Assembly: GCA_012797825.1 (NCBI GenBank)
Contig: JAAZOI010000194.1
Span: 1-10,525 of the forward strand
Reading direction: 5' to 3'
DNA length: 10,525 bases
Source of the DNA: Eubacteriaceae bacterium
Lineage (GTDB): Bacteria > Bacillota > Clostridia > Eubacteriales > UBA1433
The notes beneath the pieces were generated by a model. It was not told the origin of the DNA, did no database searches, and saw nothing but the letters and a program-made list of their open reading frames with translations. Below are positions 6,929-10,525 of this stretch, piece after piece (within the stretch, counting starts at the first letter, position 1; each line of letters opens with the position of its first letter). A program made the position numbers and the translations under genes.

Positions 6929-6965
6929 GCGGAGCTGGTGACGGGACTTACCATGCAACCTTTTG
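6929..6965 (-). pseudogene. degenerate tRNA 3' end (tRNA-Thr-like), copy A
   Basis: On the minus strand the sequence contains AGGTTGC, then a shortened T-arm, then AAGTCCCGTCACCAGCTCC. The last part is what the T-stem and acceptor end of a tRNA such as tRNA-Thr (…GTCCCGTCACCAGCTCCA) look like. The T-loop is two or more bases short, and CCA reads CCG. The 5' half of a tRNA is absent, so it cannot be functional. The isotype is from memory and is uncertain. Confidence 0.45.
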
Positions 6966-6991
6966 AATAGTTAAATATTTTGCTATATAAT
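6963..6991 (+). promoter_or_regulatory. sigma-A promoter for the ECF sigma/anti-sigma operon
   Basis: TTGAAT (6963-6968), 17 bases, TATAAT (6986-6991), preceded by an extended TGC. The start would be near 6998, giving a leader of about 70 bases. TGCAACCTTTT (6954-6964) just upstream looks like the -35 of ECF promoters (TGAAAC-TTT), but no matching ECF -10 follows, so autoregulation is not shown. Confidence 0.6.
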
Positions 6992-7069
6992 TAAATTAAA
7001 TATTTTTTAAATATATGCAATAAAACAAAGGCGTCAAACGTTATTATAATAATGGAGCAATAATAAATT

Positions 7070-7639
7070 ATGATTTTAAGCAATAACGAAGAGCACAGTA
7101 AAAATAAATTAATAATTGATGAAGCAATATTTATTAAAATTTATGAAAATGATATGGCTGCATTTGAAGAATTTTATAAATTGACAGAAAGAAGCATATA
7201 TGCGTTTGTTTTATCAATTCTAAAAAACCATGATGATGCTTTGGATGTAGTGCAGGATACTTTTTTAAAAATTCGCGCTGCTGCCCATTTATATAAACCA
7301 ATGGGAAAGCCCTTAGCTTGGGTATTTGCTATAGCGCGAAATTTATCCCTAAGCTGTTTGCGTACAAGAAATAAATTTAATAATATGCAGACAGAGAATT
7401 TTGAAAATAATATCAATTTCTCCTATATTATCAACAACGAAGATAGATTGATATTTAAAGCTGTTTTTAATGTGTTAAATGAGCTGGAAAGAGAAATAAT
7501 TATGCTCCATTCCATATCCGGCCTTGCGCATAAAGAGATAGCGCAAATCCTCAGCATCCCGCTTTCTACCATATTATCAAAATATCATCGAAGTCTGAAA
7601 AAAATAAAAAAATACATCTTAGAACAGGAGTTACTGTAA
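7070..7639 (+). CDS. ECF-type RNA polymerase sigma factor
   Basis: At 189 residues with only regions 2 and 4, this is an extracytoplasmic-function sigma factor. Region 2 covers about residues 28-100: AFEEFYKLTERSIYAF, then DALDVVQDTFLKI (region 2.2, RNA polymerase contact), then WVFAIARNLSLSCLR (regions 2.3-2.4, -10 recognition). Region 4 covers about 133-182: LNELEREIIMLHSISGLAHKEIAQIL, then the recognition helix of the helix-turn-helix, IPLSTILSKYHRSLKKIK. A GGAG lies 12 bases before the ATG, slightly far. The gene shares a TAATG with the anti-sigma gene, so sigma is made together with its inhibitor. A sigma-A promoter drives the pair. The arrangement resembles the clostridial ECF-RsgI bicistrons more than classical SigI-RsgI, because this sigma is ECF-like. 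Regulon unknown. Confidence 0.88.
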   Translation: MILSNNEEHSKNKLIIDEAIFIKIYENDMAAFEEFYKLTERSIYAFVLSILKNHDDALDVVQDTFLKIRAAAHLYKPMGKPLAWVFAIARNLSLSCLRTRNKFNNMQTENFENNINFSYIINNEDRLIFKAVFNVLNELEREIIMLHSISGLAHKEIAQILSIPLSTILSKYHRSLKKIKKYILEQELL

Positions 7640-8523
7640 TGAAAAAACATAACATAGAAAATTCAATTAAAAGAGCCATATACCAGATGCCTTCAAAAGA
7701 CTTCGAAGAACTTTTAAATGCAAAAAATTATTCGATTGGAGATATAGCTGTGATGAAAGAAAAAACCATCAAAAAAAGAGGAAAATTAAAATTTGCAGCG
7801 GTTGCCGCATTATTCTTAGCGTTTATCGGAGCAGGCACGGTTGCATATGCCAGTCCGTACTATTATGTCAGCATGGATGTTAATCCAAGCATTATAATGA
7901 AAGTTAATATCTTTCAGCGCGTTATTGGCATAGAAGCAGTTAATGAAGATGCTAAGGCTATAGTAGAAAAATTGGAAGTAAAAAATAAAGGTGTTGAAGA
8001 TGCAATTTGCAGTGCTGTACAGCAGTTGGAACAAACAAGCTACTTAAAAGAAAACAAAGGCGAGATATTGCTTTCAACAGCTTGCGGAAGTGTTAAAAAT
8101 GCTGAAAAACTGTCGCTTAAAGTAAAACTGGCAGCACAGGGCGAGCTTCAAAAAAATCAACTGCAAAATCAAGTTTATTCAACTGCATGTACAAAAGAAA
8201 TGGTTAGACAAGCAAATCAACTCGGTATTTCGCCCGGAAAACTGAATCTTATTCAAAATATGCTCGGCGAAGAAGTAGGCGATAATGCAGATGAATCTAT
8301 TCAGAACTTAATGAACAGATATGAAACTAAGCAAAGAACAAATTATGACAGCGACCAACCCGGCGTGCAAGAAAGAGAACAGACTATGCAGCAAAATCAA
8401 ACAGGCGCTCAAGGAACAGATTCTCAAAATAGCACAAATTGCGATGGAACAGGCACAAACAGCGGCAGTAACGCCGGCAGCGGCAGCCAATACGGCGGAA
8501 GTGATTCCGGAGGCAGAAAGTAG
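7639..8523 (+). CDS. RsgI-like transmembrane anti-sigma factor
   Basis: This 294-residue protein starts at the ATG overlapping the sigma stop codon (TAATG), with AGGAG 8 bases upstream inside the sigma gene. Residues 1-51 are cytoplasmic and basic and should bind the sigma factor. Residues 52-71 form one membrane helix. Outside it, SPYYYVSMDVNPSIIMKVN (72-90) followed by FQRVIGIEAVN is the conserved RsgI core. Its Asn82-Pro83 is the type of bond that is self-cleaved in characterised RsgI proteins during signal transmission. Residues about 183-213 (CTKEMVRQANQLGISPGKLNLIQ) form another block common in RsgI relatives. The C-terminus (about 235-294) is low-complexity, rich in Gly, Ser, Asn and Gln, with no carbohydrate-binding domain like those of cellulolytic clostridia. 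The sensed signal is therefore unknown. Confidence 0.82.
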   Translation: MKKHNIENSIKRAIYQMPSKDFEELLNAKNYSIGDIAVMKEKTIKKRGKLKFAAVAALFLAFIGAGTVAYASPYYYVSMDVNPSIIMKVNIFQRVIGIEAVNEDAKAIVEKLEVKNKGVEDAICSAVQQLEQTSYLKENKGEILLSTACGSVKNAEKLSLKVKLAAQGELQKNQLQNQVYSTACTKEMVRQANQLGISPGKLNLIQNMLGEEVGDNADESIQNLMNRYETKQRTNYDSDQPGVQEREQTMQQNQTGAQGTDSQNSTNCDGTGTNSGSNAGSGSQYGGSDSGGRK

Positions 8524-8545
8524 AAAATAAATAGATACACTTTTG

Positions 8546-8569
8546 AAAGCAACCTTAATGGTTGCTTTT
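8546..8569 (+). terminator. intrinsic terminator after the anti-sigma gene
   Basis: AAAGCAACC (8546-8554), loop TTAAT, GGTTGCTTT (8560-8568) form a perfect 9-bp stem ending in a short T-run. It separates the sigma operon from the iron-sulphur genes. Confidence 0.7.
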
Positions 8570-8575
8570 AAGGTT

Positions 8576-8595
8576 ATTTCTAACTGCTTAGAAAT
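8576..8595. repeat. second small inverted repeat after the terminator
   Basis: ATTTCTAA (8576-8583), loop CTGC, TTAGAAAT (8588-8595): a perfect 8-bp, AT-rich palindrome without a T-run. It could be a backup 3' processing hairpin or an operator; nothing decides between these. Confidence 0.35.
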
Positions 8596-8712
8596 GAGAC
8601 TGTGAAAAATATTTAAATACATATAAGCAGATTCTTTAAACATAAATATCTCACATATTCATCACAATTATAAAATATAATACATAATAGTTAAATCAAT
8701 TAAGGAGACTTT

Positions 8713-9561
8713 ATGCAACATAAAAAAAAGAAAAAAATCCGAATAATTGTGCAATTATTTTTCTTTATTTTAATAGGATTAATTGCAATTAATAAAACTT
8801 TATCTGAATCGGGTAATGCAATACCATTCCTTTCACAAGCTTCTTTGCACTCATTGTGCCCTTTCGGCGGTGTTGCAACATTATATACCCTTGTAACAGA
8901 AGGCAGCTTTATTCAAAAAATACATAACTCGTCTATTATATTAATGGCTGCAATTTTCATTCTTACAATACTTTTCGGCCCTGTATTTTGTGGTTGGGTT
9001 TGCCCTTTGGGTTCTGCTCAAGAATGGATAGGAAAGTTAGGACGCAGAATTTTTAAAAATAAGTACAACAAATTTGTTCCTTTAAAAATTGATAAAATCT
9101 TTCGATATTTCAGATATTTTGTTTTTGTTTGGGTCATCTATGTAACAGCTCGTTCAGGACAACTTTTATTCAGCAGCATAGATCCATATAACGCGTTATT
9201 CACATTCTGGTCGAATGAAGTAGCCTTACCCTCATTAATTATATTGGTTATTACACTTTTATTTTCTCTATTTGTAGAGAGACCGTGGTGCAAATATGCC
9301 TGCCCATATGGTGCGCTCTTAGGATTGTTTAATAAAGTTAGAGTTTTTAAAATCAGAAGAAATCCTAATAACTGCATTCAATGTAAAGAGTGCGACAGTG
9401 TTTGCCCAATGAATATTGAAATATCACAAAAAGAAACGGTAACTAATCTTTCATGCATAAGCTGCATGGAATGCACCTCTGAGTTAACTTGCCCTGAAAC
9501 TGATACAGTTAGTATGCAAACATACAAAAAAACGAAGTCAGTTCAGAAGAAGGGAGCATAA
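8713..9561 (+). CDS. membrane-bound 4Fe-4S (NapH/polyferredoxin-like) protein
   Basis: A 282-residue integral membrane iron-sulphur protein. Helices lie at about residues 11-27, 74-92, 132-146 and 172-187. The paired motifs FCGWVCPLG (Cys93, Cys97) and CKYACPYG (Cys193, Cys197) after helices are the hallmark of the NapH/NosR/RdxA-type membrane ferredoxin family. LHSLCPFGG (Cys49) is a further conserved N-terminal motif. The soluble C-terminus has two ferredoxin-like cluster sites: CIQCKECDSVCP (Cys221, 224, 227, 231) and CISCMECTSELTC (Cys248, 251, 254, 260), the second with a widened last gap. Such proteins pass electrons between the cytoplasmic side and a membrane or extracytoplasmic acceptor; the acceptor here is unknown. 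AAGGAG lies 5 bases before the ATG. A TATAAT at 8676-8681 lacks a convincing -35. The next gene starts 2 bases after the stop. Confidence 0.82.
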   Translation: MQHKKKKKIRIIVQLFFFILIGLIAINKTLSESGNAIPFLSQASLHSLCPFGGVATLYTLVTEGSFIQKIHNSSIILMAAIFILTILFGPVFCGWVCPLGSAQEWIGKLGRRIFKNKYNKFVPLKIDKIFRYFRYFVFVWVIYVTARSGQLLFSSIDPYNALFTFWSNEVALPSLIILVITLLFSLFVERPWCKYACPYGALLGLFNKVRVFKIRRNPNNCIQCKECDSVCPMNIEISQKETVTNLSCISCMECTSELTCPETDTVSMQTYKKTKSVQKKGA

Positions 9562-9563
9562 AT

Positions 9564-10040
9564 ATGAAAATAAAAACAACTTCAATAGCTTTCATAATAG
9601 TCGCAGTAATTTTTGTGACAATAGCTGTAACTGAAATCTCAGGGTTATGGTCAACTGCTTCTGAAAAAACACCGGATATAATTCAGAATGGAACCTCGGG
9701 AAACACTTACGATCCTTCGGATATAAAAGGTTCTTATACTTTTAATGATGTATCTGATTTTTATAAAATAGATTTACAGGTTTTATATAAAGCTTTTAAT
9801 ACTCCTCAAAACACAGATGGCAGTGCTATAAAAATCAAGGATATTAACACCTTCAACTCAAGTCAAGATGTAGAAATAGGCCCGGGTTCAATGAAGATAT
9901 TTGTTGCTTTATATAATAATCTGCCTATTGAACTAGATGGATCATATCTGCCAAAGCAAGCAGCAGAAATAATTTTGCAAGTTAATACTAATCTAACAGA
10001 CGAGCAGAAAAACTACTTAATAAGCCATACTCTGAAATAA
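9564..10040 (+). CDS. small membrane-anchored extracytoplasmic protein, partner of the 4Fe-4S protein
   Basis: The 158-residue product has one N-terminal membrane helix (about residues 7-24), then a hydrophilic extracytoplasmic part. There is no lipobox cysteine, and no cysteine or CxxCH haem motif. The segment IKGSYTFNDVSDFYKIDLQVLYKAF (from residue 54) looks like a compact helical module that I recall beside or within clostridial membrane iron-sulphur and cytochrome-b-like proteins, where it reads IxGxMTLxEVSxxxGI-like. I cannot give it a family number with confidence. The ATG lies 2 bases after the ferredoxin stop, with AGGGAG 7 bases upstream, so the two genes are one operon. A role in assembling or docking the membrane electron carrier is inferred only from context. 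Confidence 0.7.
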   Translation: MKIKTTSIAFIIVAVIFVTIAVTEISGLWSTASEKTPDIIQNGTSGNTYDPSDIKGSYTFNDVSDFYKIDLQVLYKAFNTPQNTDGSAIKIKDINTFNSSQDVEIGPGSMKIFVALYNNLPIELDGSYLPKQAAEIILQVNTNLTDEQKNYLISHTLK

Positions 10041-10144
10041 ACTAAACATACACATTTGTCTTATGAAGTTTAAAATTAGCGCTATAAGGCAATAGCAGCA
10101 ATATCTGCTGACGTTTTAATATTATTAAATAGATAAGAGATATT

Positions 10145-10169
10145 AAAAAAACCACGCATAGCGTGGTTT
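10145..10169. terminator. bidirectional hairpin terminator, copy 3, between convergent genes
   Basis: AAACCACGC (10149-10157), loop ATA, GCGTGGTTT (10161-10169), preceded by seven A. The stem is the same as in copies 1 and 2. It can end the iron-sulphur operon from the left and the surface-protein gene from the right. Confidence 0.75.
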
Positions 10170-10182
10170 AATAATTTCTAAA

Positions 10183-10224
10183 GCGGAGCTGGTGATGCAA
10201 CGCAAGCCCGCAGCCTGCTGATTA
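10183..10224 (-). pseudogene. degenerate tRNA 3' half (tRNA-Thr-like), copy B
   Basis: On the minus strand it reads AATCAGCAGG, then 18 bases, then TCACCAGCTCCGC. In a tRNA-Thr the anticodon-stem 3' strand AATCAGCAGG is separated from TCACCAGC by the same 18 bases of variable loop and T-arm. About 10 of those 18 match my recollection of such a gene, but the T-stem no longer pairs. GCGGAGCTGGTGA (plus strand, 10183-10195) is identical to copy A at 6929-6941, at nearly the same distance from the hairpin. Confidence 0.4.
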
Positions 10225-10242
10225 ATTATACTCTGTTTACCC

Positions 10243-10525
10243 CTATTTATTTCTGTTTAATTGATAAAGAGCGGTATATACGATGCTTTCTGTAACTGTT
10301 GTGGAGGGCGTTGTATCCCATCCTATAAATATCCAGCCGGGGTTTGCTGTAACCGTCGGTATGACTATCGTATCGCCGTAGTACACCGAATCAAACGTCA
10401 GCGTATCTGCTGATGTCCCGTAGCTTCCCAGATCAAATGATACCTCATATAGGATGTGCGTATATTGCGCTGTATAAACTGCACTGCCTGTTACCGTCGT
10501 GGAGGGTGCTATATCCCATCCCGTA
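10243..10525 (-). CDS. C-terminal end of a cell-surface protein with B-repeat-like (Listeria-Bacteroides repeat) units; 5' part outside window
   Basis: An open frame enters from the right edge on the minus strand and ends at TAG (10245-10243) after 93 residues. It has no start in the window. The sequence is repetitive: GWDIAPSTTVTGSAVYTAQY and, 66 residues later, GWDTTPSTTVTESIVYTALY. Between them lies YEVSFDLGSYGTSADTLTFDSVYYGDTIVIPTVTANPGWIFIGW, split here by position: VSFD, then YYGDTI, then GWIFIGWDTTPS. This pattern is that of the InlB B-repeat / Flg_new domains found in secreted adhesin-like proteins. The protein ends LYQLNRNK, without an LPXTG sorting signal or membrane anchor after the last repeat, so if it is wall-attached the anchor must be elsewhere. 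Codons here are more GC-rich than in neighbouring genes. Confidence 0.75.
   Translation of the reverse strand, partial: TGWDIAPSTTVTGSAVYTAQYTHILYEVSFDLGSYGTSADTLTFDSVYYGDTIVIPTVTANPGWIFIGWDTTPSTTVTESIVYTALYQLNRNK
10301..10525 (-). repeat. tandem 198-bp (66-aa) repeat within the surface protein gene
   Basis: GTGGAGGG at 10301 recurs at 10499. The flanking bases match closely as far as the window allows (both continue into TATCCCATCC). The 198-bp offset equals 66 codons, the repeat unit of the encoded protein. One full unit and the edge of a second are visible. Confidence 0.65.

Noticed and set aside
8308..8643. Minus-strand 111-residue hydrophobic frame over the anti-sigma C-terminus
   Set aside because: The Ala/Val/Cys-rich protein is the mirror of the Gly/Ser/Asn/Gln low-complexity codons, and it runs through the terminator hairpin.
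10094..10110. Hairpin AGCAG...CTGCT after the 158-residue gene as terminator
   Set aside because: The stem is only 5 bp and the following T-run is short and displaced. The strong hairpin at 10145-10169 is the more credible terminator.
6918..10148. Complete integrative element
   Set aside because: No integrase, excisionase, relaxase or replication gene is present between the direct repeats. Only a relic or an unrelated repeat can be argued.
5712..10169. CRISPR array from the three recurring palindromes
   Set aside because: Spacing is 1.2 and 3.3 kb, with genes between. There are no regular spacers and no cas genes; the units are terminators.
6929..10224. Functional tRNA gene
   Set aside because: Neither tRNA-like stretch has a D-arm or 5' acceptor strand, and the T-loops are damaged. 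Only remnants can be supported.

Overview
The window looks like chromosome from a low-GC, anaerobic Bacillota, most likely Clostridia. The basis is the AT-rich intergenic DNA, strong AAGGAG ribosome sites, several near-consensus sigma-A promoters, short U-tailed hairpin terminators, an RsgI-type anti-sigma factor, membrane polyferredoxin-type iron-sulphur proteins, and a thioredoxin reductase that has lost the usual NADPH-binding motifs. I recognise no integrase, transposase, CRISPR array or intact RNA gene.

Layout. At 1-749 (minus) is the N-terminal part of a CoA-disulfide reductase/NADH oxidase-type flavoprotein, divergent from a two-gene plus-strand operon. That operon is a GPH-family (MelB-like) MFS symporter (1030-2439) overlapping by ATGA with a PlsC-type acyltransferase carrying a C-terminal zinc ribbon (2436-3641). 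Next come a secreted or membrane-anchored DUF2334 polysaccharide-deacetylase-like protein with a copper-amine-oxidase-N-like stalk (3960-5327), a 51-residue two-helix membrane protein under a strong promoter (5491-5646), a ferredoxin-dependent-type thioredoxin reductase (5979-6839), an ECF sigma factor with an RsgI-like anti-sigma factor (7070-8523), and a membrane 4Fe-4S protein with a small anchored extracytoplasmic partner (8713-10040). At the right edge a minus-strand gene enters; it is the C-terminus of a cell-surface protein built from 66-residue B-repeat-like units (10243 to the end).

Functional links. The MFS/acyltransferase overlap suggests uptake or flipping of a lyso-lipid followed by reacylation, by analogy with LplT-Aas. 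The sigma/anti-sigma pair looks like a membrane-signalled transcription switch; its regulon is not visible here. The two flavoproteins and the membrane iron-sulphur protein point to thiol and electron-transfer metabolism in an anaerobe.

The least ordinary structure is in the spacers. The same hairpin (A7-CCACGC-loop-GCGTGG-TTT) occurs three times, at 5712, 6891 and 10145. The last two are followed at the same distance by minus-strand sequence resembling the 3' half of a tRNA, probably of the tRNA-Thr type. These tRNA-tail-plus-terminator units lie in direct orientation around a 3.2 kb block holding the sigma/anti-sigma and iron-sulphur genes, as expected for old attachment-site duplications, although no recombinase is present.
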